A DNA stretch of 64,000 nucleotides, taken from the NCBI RefSeq assembly GCF_025628885.1, contig NZ_JAOTIF010000011.1, forward strand, positions 1 to 64,000, in the 5' to 3' direction. The notes under the pieces were generated by a model. That model was not told the DNA's origin, made no database searches, and worked only from the letters and a program-made list of their open reading frames with translations. Shown here piece by piece: positions 56,106 through 64,000 of the stretch (positions within the stretch are counted from its first letter, which is position 1; every line of letters begins with the position of its first letter). The position numbers were made by a program, and so were the translations under genes. This DNA comes from Paraflavisolibacter caeni. GTDB taxonomy: Bacteria; Bacteroidota; Bacteroidia; Chitinophagales; Chitinophagaceae.

Positions 56106-56513
56106 GTGGCGTACGAAAACAATGACAAAAAAATGGAAAGCATTTACAGCAAGCGGATTCGTGCAGGTAAGCGCAGAACCTATTTTTTTGATGTAAGGGC
56201 AACACGTGGCAACGATTATTATTTAACCATTACAGAAAGCCGCAAGCGTTTCAATGATAATGGTTATGACAGGCACAAGATTTTTCTGTACAAAGAAGAT
56301 TTCAACAAGTTTATCAAAGCATTGACTGAAGCTGTTGACTACGTTAAAACAGAATTAATGCCTGACTTCGATTTCGACGCCTATAATCATGACGATTATG
56401 TTGAGGGTGAACATGATATTGAAGAAATTGGAAATGTGAGTGAAGCTCCTGCTTCAATCAGCGAAGTGACCCCTGTAAAAGCAGCTACATCTGAAGATGT
56501 AGATAAGTGGTAA
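56106..56513 (+). CDS. DUF3276 / PUR-domain nucleic-acid-binding protein
   Basis: A 135-aa protein with a PUR-alpha-like domain at about 10-90 (ESIYSKRIRAGKRRTYFFDV, YYLTITESRKRF, KIFLYKEDFNKFIKAL) and an acidic, low-complexity tail. PUR-type proteins bind single-stranded DNA or RNA; the bacterial role is not established. The start is GTG (MAYENNDKK), matching the family N-terminus. It has a strong promoter and its own terminator, consistent with high expression. Confidence 0.88.
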   Translation: MAYENNDKKMESIYSKRIRAGKRRTYFFDVRATRGNDYYLTITESRKRFNDNGYDRHKIFLYKEDFNKFIKALTEAVDYVKTELMPDFDFDAYNHDDYVEGEHDIEEIGNVSEAPASISEVTPVKAATSEDVDKW

Positions 56514-56542
56514 GAAACACAAGTAAAAGTATATATGAGACC

Positions 56543-56569
56543 AAACCCTTCATCTTCTGGAGGGTTTTT
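56543..56569 (+). terminator. Terminator of the DUF3276 gene
   Basis: AAACCCTTC (56543-56551) pairs with GGAGGGTTT (56559-56567) with one T-G pair and a 7-base loop, then further T residues. It lies 30 bp after the stop and just before the IS element. Confidence 0.8.
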
Positions 56570-56591
56570 CAGTTTGTGGGTAATTGATTTA

Positions 56592-58406
56592 ATAAAGAAG
56601 AGGCCGTCTCAAAAGTATGAGGCGGCCTTTTTGATTTCAATACTAGTTTGTTTTGCTTTTTGTTTATAGAAAGTTTCCGGTGGCGTTTGGAAACTTTTTA
56701 GTACATAAGTGTACTTTTTGCCTAGTTTTCTAGGCTATTTTCTTCCTTAGGTTGTGTGCCAGTGCTACTAAGCCCATTTCAACGTTTACTTTGTTGATGC
56801 CGCGCAACAGGAATCTCTTGAAGCCATGGTTATGTTTGATGTTGGCAAACACGGGTTCAGTATCACAGCACCGCTGTTTTCGTTTTTGCATGCCCCGCTT
56901 TGTTTTTAGTCGCTGCTCTGCCTGTGCCACCAGGCGCTCCTTGTTGTGATTGATGTGCAGGCTGCGCTGCTCCTGGCCTGGGTTGCACTGCTGTTGTAAA
57001 GGACAGCCAGCACATTTGCTTGTCTGGTATACGCTAATGTTTTGTTCATATCCGTTTTTGGTGCGCTGTGTATAAGAGTCCACCTTTTTCATCACCTTGC
57101 CTGCGGGGCAGAGGTATTGATCCTTTTGCTCCTCATAGTCAAACTGATGCTTAGCATTCCCTTGTCTTTGATTGCGATCAAACAGCTGGTGTTTTACATA
57201 GGCGGTAATGCGCTTTTGTTCCAGCCACTGGTAGTTCTCTTCACTGCCATAACCTGCATCGGCGGTAAGGGAGGAGGGCTTTTGCTTATACTCTTTTATA
57301 TGCATGCCCACATGATCTATCAAGGTATTGGTATCGCTGGGATTTTGATGAATACTATAGCAGGCAATGAACTGATGGTTGGTGCTGATTTGAACATTGT
57401 AGGCAGGCTTGAGCTGACCGTTTTTCATGTGATCTTCTTTCAGCCGCATAAAGGTGGCATCGGGATCCGTCTTGGAGTAGCTGTTGCGCTTTTCCCCTAT
57501 GATCTTTTCCTGCTGCTCGTATTTCTGCAGGGCCGCTGGCCAGTGCTTTTGGGCATAGCCCAACTTCTGGCGGACGTCTTTATGAACGGGTTTATCCTTG
57601 AGGGCTTCATTGATCTTCTCAATGGTTTGAGCCACCTTTTCCCCATCGATGGGATCAAAACCGGAAGGGTCGGTATCCTCCAGTTCGCTGGCAGCCACGG
57701 ATTGGGCATACTGCCATAGTTCATCGAGCTGTGTTTTGATGCGCTCCCTGCTGGTCCTGATGGCATTACCCCAGACAAAGGTGTAGCGGTTGGCATTAGC
57801 TTCGATCTTAGTACCATCGGTATAAAGCTCCTTGATGCTCAGCAGGCCTTCTTCACAGAGCAACACCACTACCTGGGTAAAGATTGGCTTCAGAGTTTGC
57901 TGTAAGCGATTGCTTCTAAAGCGGCTGATGGTGTTGTGATCGGGCTTATTGAGGGCGCTGAGCCACAGGAAGTGAATATTCTGTGCTAATTCCTGTTCAA
58001 TCTTTCGACTGCTGTAAATGTTATTGATGTAGGCGTATACCAGTACTTTAAGCAGCATGCGGGGGTGATAACTACTGGTGCCTCCGGGCTTGTATTGAGC
58101 CAACAGAGCGCTGATATTCACTTTATCCAGCACCTCGTTGACCACCCGAACAGGATGATCCAATGCAATCATCTCGCTGAGATCAAGGGGCAACAGCACG
58201 CTCTGGTGCTGGTCACTTGTTTTGAAAACTACTTTTAAGGTTTTTCCTCTGGCCATACAGATTGGCAGCAAAAACAATACAGAACAGCACTAAAACACCA
58301 AGAACTTATACAGTACAATTGTGCATAAACCCACCTGAAAAACTGAAATAAAATATCAAAAAATAAAAGAGGGTGTCTCTTACTTTTGAGACACCCTCTT
58401 CTTTAT
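56592..58406 (-). mobile_element. IS1182-family insertion sequence, complete
   Basis: About 1.8 kb bounded by near-identical terminal inverted repeats: 56592-56621 and the complement of 58406-58377 agree at 27 of 30 bases (ATAAAGAAGAGG..GTCTCAAAAGTA.GAG). Each end also folds back on itself (GAGGGTGTCTC/GAGACACCCTC on the right). It carries one intact transposase gene and is visibly more GC-rich than its neighbours, suggesting recent arrival. The flanks (TTTAAT and ATCTGT) show no clear target duplication beyond a possible AT. It lies between the DUF3276 terminator and pgi and breaks no gene. Confidence 0.9.
56730..58256 (-). CDS. IS1182 family transposase
   Basis: A 508-aa DDE transposase. 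The N-terminal DUF772-like domain (about 45-120) has YHPRMLLKVLVYAYINNIYSSRKIE and NKPDHNTISRFR. The catalytic core holds Asp in ELYTDGTKIEANAN and ADAGYGSEENY, with a C-terminal Glu in NVEMGLVALAHNLRK. A Cys-rich segment (SKCAGCPLQQQC) is typical of the family. The frame opens at a TTG (58277), but MARGKTLKVVF at the ATG 58256 is the usual start. No frameshift or internal stop, so probably active. Confidence 0.94.
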   Translation of the reverse strand: MARGKTLKVVFKTSDQHQSVLLPLDLSEMIALDHPVRVVNEVLDKVNISALLAQYKPGGTSSYHPRMLLKVLVYAYINNIYSSRKIEQELAQNIHFLWLSALNKPDHNTISRFRSNRLQQTLKPIFTQVVVLLCEEGLLSIKELYTDGTKIEANANRYTFVWGNAIRTSRERIKTQLDELWQYAQSVAASELEDTDPSGFDPIDGEKVAQTIEKINEALKDKPVHKDVRQKLGYAQKHWPAALQKYEQQEKIIGEKRNSYSKTDPDATFMRLKEDHMKNGQLKPAYNVQISTNHQFIACYSIHQNPSDTNTLIDHVGMHIKEYKQKPSSLTADAGYGSEENYQWLEQKRITAYVKHQLFDRNQRQGNAKHQFDYEEQKDQYLCPAGKVMKKVDSYTQRTKNGYEQNISVYQTSKCAGCPLQQQCNPGQEQRSLHINHNKERLVAQAEQRLKTKRGMQKRKQRCCDTEPVFANIKHNHGFKRFLLRGINKVNVEMGLVALAHNLRKKIA

Positions 58407-58489
58407 CTGTATCTAGTTTAGAATAAATTCTAACTTCAGGTTTTTGTTGCTTGAGTAGCGGATTTGGGATAGCTCCGAGCTGTGTTATT

Positions 58490-60142
58490 TTATTTCCTCA
58501 TCTTTTTATACATATTGATCAACCCATTTGTCGAGGAATCGTGCGAGGTTACAGTTTCTTCACCTTTTAATTCGGGCAAAATCTTATTGGCCAACTGCTT
58601 ACCTAGCTCTACTCCCCATTGATCAAAACTGAAAATATTCCAGATCACGCCCTGAACAAAGATCTTATGCTCGTAAAATGCAATCAGTTCGCCTAAGGAG
58701 AAGGGAGTGAGCTTTTTAACAAGAATAGAATTGGTCGGCCTGTTGCCTGGGAAAATTTTGAAAGGAGCTAGTTTTGCTATTTCATCTACACTTTTTCCTT
58801 GTTGCAACAACTCCTGCTCTACTTCTTCTTCGGTTTTGCCATTCATCAATGCTTCTGTTTGAGCAAAGAAGTTAGATAAGAGCTTTGGGTGATGGTCGCC
58901 AATTGGATTATGGCTCTGTGCCGGGGCAATGAAATCGCAAGGTATCAGCAATGTGCCCTGGTGAATCAATTGATAGAAGGCATGTTGCCCGTTTGTACCT
59001 GGTTCACCCCAGATAATTGGACCAGTAGCATAAGTTACTTCCTCTCCGTTGCGGTCTACACTTTTTCCATTACTTTCCATATTTCCCTGCTGGAAGTAAG
59101 CTGCAAAGCGGTGCAGGTATTGGTCGTAAGGCAAAATTGCTTCGCTTTGGGCTCCGAAAAAGTTTACATACCAAATACCAATTAGGGCAAGTAATACAGG
59201 GATGTTTTCATTGAAGTCAGCATTCAGAAAATGCTGGTCAGCGGCATGTGCTCCTCTAAGTAATTGTTCAAAATTATCGTAGCCGATTGTTAGGGCAATC
59301 GATAGTCCAATCGCACTCCATAATGAATAGCGGCCGCCAACCCAGTCCCAGAATTCAAACATATTTGCCCTATCTATTCCGAACTTGGTCACTTCTTTTT
59401 CATTGGTTGAAAGTGCTGCAAAATGTTTTGCGACATGAGCTTCATCTTTAGCAGTTTGCAGGAACCACTCCCGTGCGGTATGAGCATTGGTCATGGTTTC
59501 CTGGGTTGTAAAGGTTTTAGAAGCAACCAGGAAGAGGGTTTCTTCTGCGTTTATTTTCTTTAAAGTTTCTGCAATGTGGGTGGCATCTACATTGGAAACA
59601 AAGAAGGTTTCAATACCATTTACCTGGAAAGGTTTCAAAGCTTCCGTTACCATGAATGGGCCAAGATCACTTCCTCCTATACCTATATTAACTATATACC
59701 GGATCTTTTTCCCAGTATAGCCTTTCCATTCTCCACTATGTATTTTACTGCAAAAGGCTTTCATTTGAGCCTGTACGCGGCGTACTTCCTCCATGACATC
59801 TTTGCCGGCTGAGTAAACCGGTTGGTCTGAGAAGTTGCGTAAAGCCACATGCAAAACCGAACGGTTTTCAGTTTCATTAATAAAATCGCCTTCAAACATT
59901 GCACTGATTGCGTCTCTCAGTTTGCATTCTTCTGCCAGTTGGATCAGAAGATTTTTTGTTTCTTCAGTGATAATATTCTTAGACAGGTCAACAAGAATAT
60001 CATCTAATTGAAACTTATATTGGTCGAAGCGGTTCTTTTCCTGCTGAAACAAGCTTTTCATATGAACCTGTTTCATTTGTTCAGCATGTTGCTCCAGTGC
60101 ATTCCATGCAGTTGTTGTGGTGGGGTTGATTCGCGGAAACAT
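58490..60142 (-). CDS. pgi: Glucose-6-phosphate isomerase
   Basis: A 550-aa SIS-fold enzyme interconverting glucose-6-phosphate and fructose-6-phosphate. The conserved [18 protein letters not shown] (about 151-168) forms the phosphate site. [18 protein letters not shown] and [18 protein letters not shown] carry family signatures with the catalytic Glu and His, and the catalytic Lys lies in the C-terminal part. The length is that of the large E. coli-type enzyme. Single gene. Confidence 0.97.
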   Translation of the reverse strand: MFPRINPTTTTAWNALEQHAEQMKQVHMKSLFQQEKNRFDQYKFQLDDILVDLSKNIITEETKNLLIQLAEECKLRDAISAMFEGDFINETENRSVLHVALRNFSDQPVYSAGKDVMEEVRRVQAQMKAFCSKIHSGEWKGYTGKKIRYIVNIGIGGSDLGPFMVTEALKPFQVNGIETFFVSNVDATHIAETLKKINAEETLFLVASKTFTTQETMTNAHTAREWFLQTAKDEAHVAKHFAALSTNEKEVTKFGIDRANMFEFWDWVGGRYSLWSAIGLSIALTIGYDNFEQLLRGAHAADQHFLNADFNENIPVLLALIGIWYVNFFGAQSEAILPYDQYLHRFAAYFQQGNMESNGKSVDRNGEEVTYATGPIIWGEPGTNGQHAFYQLIHQGTLLIPCDFIAPAQSHNPIGDHHPKLLSNFFAQTEALMNGKTEEEVEQELLQQGKSVDEIAKLAPFKIFPGNRPTNSILVKKLTPFSLGELIAFYEHKIFVQGVIWNIFSFDQWGVELGKQLANKILPELKGEETVTSHDSSTNGLINMYKKMRK

Positions 60143-60604
60143 GATTGAATTTATGGTTTAGATTTTTTTGGTTTATAGTTTTTGCAGATCCAATGATAAA
60201 GGCACAAGATACTATGAACAAGCCATAGAAGGCCATCTCCCATAAGCGCTTTTTTCATTGCTTTAAGCATTGCTTCGATAGGAAGGAGAATCGTTTCTCT
60301 TCGGTAAGCTATTATCATCCGGAAAATTTTGTACAAAATAAATGAATGAGCTTATTGTTTACGAGCTATTGTTTATATAAGTTATTGATATATAGAATAA
60401 AGTATAAGAATGATGTAAGCCTTATGCTTTAATTAATGAGCATCTGTAACCTGTTTCTATTTCCTGCGTCATAATCTTAGTCATGACCCTCGTACCAGTT
60501 ATCCCTGAAAATTACCGTTCGCTAGAAAACAATGTACCTTGCTAAGCATAGTACCTACCTTTGGATTGTAATCATTAATACTTAGTACTTAAATGCCAAC
60601 TATA
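60143..60604. other. Divergent intergenic region pgi / outer-membrane receptor
   Basis: About 460 bases without a convincing gene. A 61-codon minus frame (60151-60336) overlaps the probable pgi promoter region and is not accepted. The notable element is the ECF-type promoter motif at 60445-60473. Confidence 0.55.
60445..60473 (+). promoter_or_regulatory. ECF-type promoter of the outer-membrane receptor gene
   Basis: TGTAACC (60445-60451), 15 bases, CGTCATA (60467-60473). It shares TGTAACCTG and CGTCATAAT with the autoregulatory promoter of the ECF sigma gene 40 kb away. Leader of roughly 115-130 bases to the receptor start. Confidence 0.6.
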
Positions 60605-63091
60605 ATGAGAAAAATTTTCTCCCTTTTAGCCATTGCAACGTTTATTAGTTCTTTTGCTCATGCGCAAACCAATGCTGGAAAAATCAGTGGGAGCGTGGTT
60701 GATGGTAGCCATAAAGCCATAACTTCTGCAACTATTTCTCTATTGAGGGCAACTGACTCGTCTGTTGTGAAATTCTCTGTAGCGGATAAAACAGGTCATT
60801 TCGAGTTTGACAATATATCTACCGGTAAGTACCTGGTTTCAGTGTCTGCCGTAGGGCACAATAAAGGTTTTTCCGAAATCTTAAACTTAAACGGAAAGCA
60901 AACGGGAGTTACTTTAAAAGCTATTGAATTGATTGCTCAGCCCAAAGATCTTACAGCCGTAACTGTTACTGCCAAAAAGCCTTTTATTGAACAAAAGATT
61001 GATCGCACGGTTGTAAATGTTGACGCTTCTGTTACCAATGTTGGTGCTACTGCCCTGGAAGTGCTGGAAAAATCACCTGGGGTTACAGTTGACAAAGATG
61101 GAAATATCAGCCTGAAAGGTAAACAAGGGGTGATGGTGATGATAGATGGTCGCCCCACTTATTTGAGTGCGACTGAATTAAGCAATTATCTGAAAAGTCT
61201 TCCGGCATCTGCTATTGAACAAATTGAGATTATGACCAATCCTTCAGCCAAGTATGATGCGTCGGGAAATTCAGGCATCATCAATATTAAGTCAAAGAAA
61301 AACAAACAAAAAGGGTTCAATGGAAATCTTACCGTCAATTACGGGCAGGGGAAATACTGGAAAAGCAACAATAGTATTAATATAAATTATCGCACAGGAA
61401 AGGTTAATCTATTTGCTAATGCCAGTGTCAGTCAGTGGAATGGCTTTAACACGTTGGAGATTAATAGAAAATTTTCAGACCCTGATTCCAGACAAGTGAC
61501 TGCTATTTTTGAGCAAACTTCCCGAATGCTTAACAGCAATAAAAATGCAAATGTGAAATTGGGTGCTGATTATTACTTAAACAAAAATACTACTTTGGGT
61601 ATTGTGACCACAGGTTTTATCAGTCCTAATAGATTCGCCAGCAAGAATACCAGTTTTTTACAAAATGCCGACAGCCAGTTAGATTCTATTGTATATGCTG
61701 AAAGTAAAAATAAAGGCACCTGGAAAAATGGCTCTGTGAACCTGAACTTTCGTCATCAATTTGATTCAACCGGGAGAGAGTTGACTTCGGATGTTGATTA
61801 TATTACTTATAAAGCGTCAAGCAACCAAACCTTCAGCAACATCACTTATAATCCAACCTGGATCAAAAGACGTACAGATGATTTACGTGGTGACCTGCCT
61901 GTAAATATTGATATATATACGGCAAAAGTTGATTATGTACATCCTTTGAAAAAGGAAGCTAAGGTAGAAGCCGGTCTGAAAGCAAGCTTTGTGGAAACTG
62001 ATAATTCAGCCAATTATTTTACGGTTTATGATCATTCAGAAGAGCCCGATTACAAAAAAACAAACCGGTTTTTGTACAATGAAAATATAAACGCAGCCTA
62101 CCTCAATTTCAACAAACAGTTCAAGAAGTTTGGTGTTCAGGCCGGCTTACGATATGAGTATATTGCTTACAAAGGAAACCAACTGGGCAACCCGGAGAAG
62201 CAGGATTCATTATTCAAAAACAACTACGGACGTTTATTCCCCACTATGTTTGTGAGCTATGCTGCTAATAAGAATAACCAATTTGGTTTGTCTTTTGGGC
62301 GGAGGATTGATCGCCCGGCTTACCAGGATCTGAATCCGTTTTTGTTCTTCCTGGATAATTACACCTACCAGTCTGGTAATCCATACATCAAGCCGCAATT
62401 CACTAATAATATAGAGTTAACGCATACTTTCAAAAGCGTTTTAACTACAACCCTTAATTATAGTAGAACAAAAGACCTGATGGCGGAAACTTTTGAACAA
62501 GGACAAGATTTGAGTGGATCAACTGACTATGCAACTATTGTTAAGAGGGGTAATATTGGCCGGCGTGATGCAGCAGGTATATCAGTTAGCGCGCAAGTGC
62601 CGGCAGCTAAATGGTGGACTTCAATAATTTACTCCAATTACAATTACAATAAATTTAGGGGTAAAATCAATGGAAATAATGAGGTGATCGATATAGAAGC
62701 AACTAACCTTACACTAAATGTAAACAACCAATTCAAATTTAATCAGGGTTGGAGTGCTGAGCTAAGTGGTTTTTACCGTACAAAGGGAGTTGAAGGACAG
62801 ATCATGATACAGCCAATGGGACAGCTTTCTGCCGGTATAAGTAAACAAGTGTTGAAAGGAAAAGGTTCTGTCAAATTGAATGTAAGAGATATTTTTTATA
62901 CTCAGTATCCAAGAGGTGATATCAAATTGCAGAATACTGAAGCTCACTTTGAAAACCGTAGGGATAGCCGTGTAGCTAATTTATCATTCACCTACCGTTT
63001 CGGCAAGCCCATAAAAGAGCAACAACCTAGAAGAAGGACGGGTGGCGCTGATGCCGAGCAGAATCGTGTGAGAGTAGGAAACGGTGGATAA
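60605..63091 (+). CDS. Outer-membrane beta-barrel protein with carboxypeptidase-like regulatory domain (TonB-receptor-like)
   Basis: An 828-aa protein. A signal peptide (about 1-21, ending AHAQ) is followed by a CarboxypepD_reg-like domain (about 25-105, GKISGSVVDGSHKAITSATI, GHFEFDNISTGKYLVSVSA), a plug-like segment (about 130-220, ALEVLEKSPGVTVDKDGNISL and IEQIEIMTNPSAKYDASGNSGIINI) and a C-terminal barrel of the OMP_b-brl_3 type. It ends FTYRFGKP plus a basic tail. No SusD partner follows, so it is not a classical glycan-uptake pair. ATG 60593 is also in frame, four codons earlier. The upstream ECF-like promoter links it to the sigma gene in this window (inference). Confidence 0.9.
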   Translation: MRKIFSLLAIATFISSFAHAQTNAGKISGSVVDGSHKAITSATISLLRATDSSVVKFSVADKTGHFEFDNISTGKYLVSVSAVGHNKGFSEILNLNGKQTGVTLKAIELIAQPKDLTAVTVTAKKPFIEQKIDRTVVNVDASVTNVGATALEVLEKSPGVTVDKDGNISLKGKQGVMVMIDGRPTYLSATELSNYLKSLPASAIEQIEIMTNPSAKYDASGNSGIINIKSKKNKQKGFNGNLTVNYGQGKYWKSNNSININYRTGKVNLFANASVSQWNGFNTLEINRKFSDPDSRQVTAIFEQTSRMLNSNKNANVKLGADYYLNKNTTLGIVTTGFISPNRFASKNTSFLQNADSQLDSIVYAESKNKGTWKNGSVNLNFRHQFDSTGRELTSDVDYITYKASSNQTFSNITYNPTWIKRRTDDLRGDLPVNIDIYTAKVDYVHPLKKEAKVEAGLKASFVETDNSANYFTVYDHSEEPDYKKTNRFLYNENINAAYLNFNKQFKKFGVQAGLRYEYIAYKGNQLGNPEKQDSLFKNNYGRLFPTMFVSYAANKNNQFGLSFGRRIDRPAYQDLNPFLFFLDNYTYQSGNPYIKPQFTNNIELTHTFKSVLTTTLNYSRTKDLMAETFEQGQDLSGSTDYATIVKRGNIGRRDAAGISVSAQVPAAKWWTSIIYSNYNYNKFRGKINGNNEVIDIEATNLTLNVNNQFKFNQGWSAELSGFYRTKGVEGQIMIQPMGQLSAGISKQVLKGKGSVKLNVRDIFYTQYPRGDIKLQNTEAHFENRRDSRVANLSFTYRFGKPIKEQQPRRRTGGADAEQNRVRVGNGG

Positions 63092-63125
63092 TTGAAGGCT
63101 TTGTTTGAAGTTTAATATTGAAGAA

Positions 63126-63159
63126 AGGCCTGGAAGTGTTTCCGGGCCTATTTGTTTTT
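63126..63159 (+). terminator. Terminator of the receptor gene
   Basis: AGGCCTGGAA (63126-63135) pairs with TTCCGGGCCT (63140-63149), 9 pairs plus one T-G, with a 4-base loop, then TTTGTTTTT. Confidence 0.85.
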
Positions 63160-63304
63160 ACTCCTATTTCTTATAATGAGCCAAACAGAGGAGGGCAGAG
63201 GCTGTATTTTTATCCCATCATTGAACAAAAATTCGTAAATCTGCAAACTGCTTTCAATGGCAGGTGCAAATCGTAATTCGTAAATCTCAAATCGTAAATT
63301 ACCT

Positions 63305-63796
63305 ATGCCTTCTTTTGATATTGTTAGCAAAGTAGACATGCAGGCAATGGACAATGCCGTGAATGTTACTAAAAAGGAAATTACAAACCGCTTTGATTTT
63401 AAGGACTCGCCAGTGGAGATCAACCTCAACAAAAAGGATTCAAAGATTGACATAGAGACCGGTGATGACATGAAAATGCGCCAGTTGATCGACGTGCTTA
63501 TAAGCCGTTCTATGAAGCAGGGAATCGACCCGGCTGCCCTGGATACCAGTAAAGAGCCTTATCAAAGCGGAAAAGTGGTGAAAATGGAAGTGCCTGTGCG
63601 AAATGGTCTAAAGCAAGAAGATGCAAAAAAGATAGTAAAGCTAATTAAGGATTCAGGTTTAAAGGTTCAGGCCCAGATCATGGATGATCTAGTCCGAGTT
63701 ACCGCTAAGAAAATAGATGATCTTCAAGAAGTTATACAATTGTGCAAGTCATCTAACCTTGATTTTCCTATGCAATATATAAATATGCGCAGCTAA
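63305..63796 (+). CDS. YajQ family nucleotide-binding protein
   Basis: A 163-aa cytoplasmic protein with two ferredoxin-like halves. Family motifs are MPSFDIVSKVDMQAMDNAVN at the start, ITNRFDFKDSP (about 26-36) and KKIVKLIKDSGLKVQAQIMDDLVRVTAKKIDDLQ in the second half, ending FPMQYINMRS. Some YajQ proteins bind cyclic di-GMP; whether this one does is not visible. The ATG is preceded by the words TTCGTAAATCT and AATCGTAAATT. Confidence 0.93.
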   Translation: MPSFDIVSKVDMQAMDNAVNVTKKEITNRFDFKDSPVEINLNKKDSKIDIETGDDMKMRQLIDVLISRSMKQGIDPAALDTSKEPYQSGKVVKMEVPVRNGLKQEDAKKIVKLIKDSGLKVQAQIMDDLVRVTAKKIDDLQEVIQLCKSSNLDFPMQYINMRS

Positions 63797-63812
63797 ATTT
63801 AACAACCATATA

Positions 63813-63844
63813 TTTGGAAGGAATAATGAAAAATCCTACTTTCG
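63813..63844 (+). promoter_or_regulatory. Promoter of rpmE2
   Basis: TTTG (63813-63816), 20 bases, TACTTTCG (63837-63844), one mismatch to TAnnTTTG. It predicts a leader of about 40 bases before the ATG at 63891. Confidence 0.6.
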
Positions 63845-63890
63845 CGCCTCCAAATAAGTTTAGAACACACTGTTATTAAATTAAGATATT

Positions 63891-64000
63891 ATGAAACAAG
63901 GTATTCATCCTGCTAGTTACCGTTATGTGGTGTTTAAAGATATGAGTAATGGTACTGCTTTTTTGAGCCGCTCAACTGCTGCATCTAAAGAAACGATTAA
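63891..64000 (+). CDS. rpmE2: 50S ribosomal protein L31 type B (5' part, cut by window end)
   Basis: The first 36 codons read [20 protein letters not shown], then [16 protein letters not shown], the N-terminus of type B L31. The CxxC zinc cysteines of type A are absent from the visible part, which fits the zinc-independent form. The gene continues beyond the window. Confidence 0.93.
   Translation, partial: MKQGIHPASYRYVVFKDMSNGTAFLSRSTAASKETI

Noticed and set aside
57042-57719. 225-codon plus-strand ORF inside the IS element
   Set aside because: Antisense shadow of the transposase; hydrophobic composition follows from the reverse frame of the coding strand.
60151-60336. 61-codon minus ORF upstream of pgi
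   Set aside because: Possible small membrane peptide by hydrophobicity, but no promoter, no terminator and it lies in the expected pgi leader; evidence too thin.

Overview
The window reads as chromosomal DNA of a Bacteroidota bacterium, most likely family Chitinophagaceae (inference). Signs are the TAnnTTTG-type -7 boxes, a subtilase with a type IX secretion (T9SS) sorting tail, a DUF3276/PUR protein, OstA-like and LptD-like outer-membrane proteins, BshC, a fused SpmA-SpmB protein and a three-subunit succinate dehydrogenase. Nearly all of it is ordinary core genome; the one clear mobile element is an intact IS1182-type insertion at 56.6-58.4 kb. I see no CRISPR array, prophage, tRNA or defence island.

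Layout. 0-6.4 kb: 3' end of a 5S rRNA gene, rpsT, sucA-sucB (2-oxoglutarate dehydrogenase E1/E2), an RsmB-like rRNA methyltransferase. 6.4-15 kb: DUF3078 protein, lipoprotein plus T9SS subtilase pair, mnmA, a PAS histidine kinase, then an 867-bp spacer holding a 16-unit 11-bp tandem array, then ssb. 15-24.8 kb: Ldh-family dehydrogenase, lysC, DHFR-like protein, ECF sigma/membrane-protein pair divergent from a small membrane protein, S41 protease, an amino-sugar kinase next to murQ, a hypothetical. 24.8-36.8 kb: sdhCAB, a large unknown surface protein, a 48-aa membrane peptide, ychF, SpmA-SpmB fusion, small OMP, nhaA. 36.9-46.2 kb: envelope locus (ostA, mlaD, amidase, divergent lptD), bshC, purE. 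46.2-56 kb: RND efflux operon, erythromycin-esterase-like protein, Cys-rich copper-binding protein, ABC exporter. 56-64 kb: DUF3276, IS1182, pgi, outer-membrane beta-barrel receptor, YajQ, start of rpmE2.

The most interesting non-coding signals are two. First, four sites of form TGTAAC[C/A]TG-N13/14-[C/A]GTCA[T/G]A: one in front of the ECF sigma gene, two in tandem in front of the divergent membrane-protein gene, and one 40 kb away in front of the outer-membrane receptor. They suggest an autoregulated ECF regulon. Second, the 176-bp in-register 11-bp degenerate repeat array between the histidine kinase and ssb. Terminator hairpins and TAnnTTTG boxes also fix several translation starts that a longest-ORF reading would place too far upstream (rsmB-like, mnmA, ychF, lptD, acrA-like).
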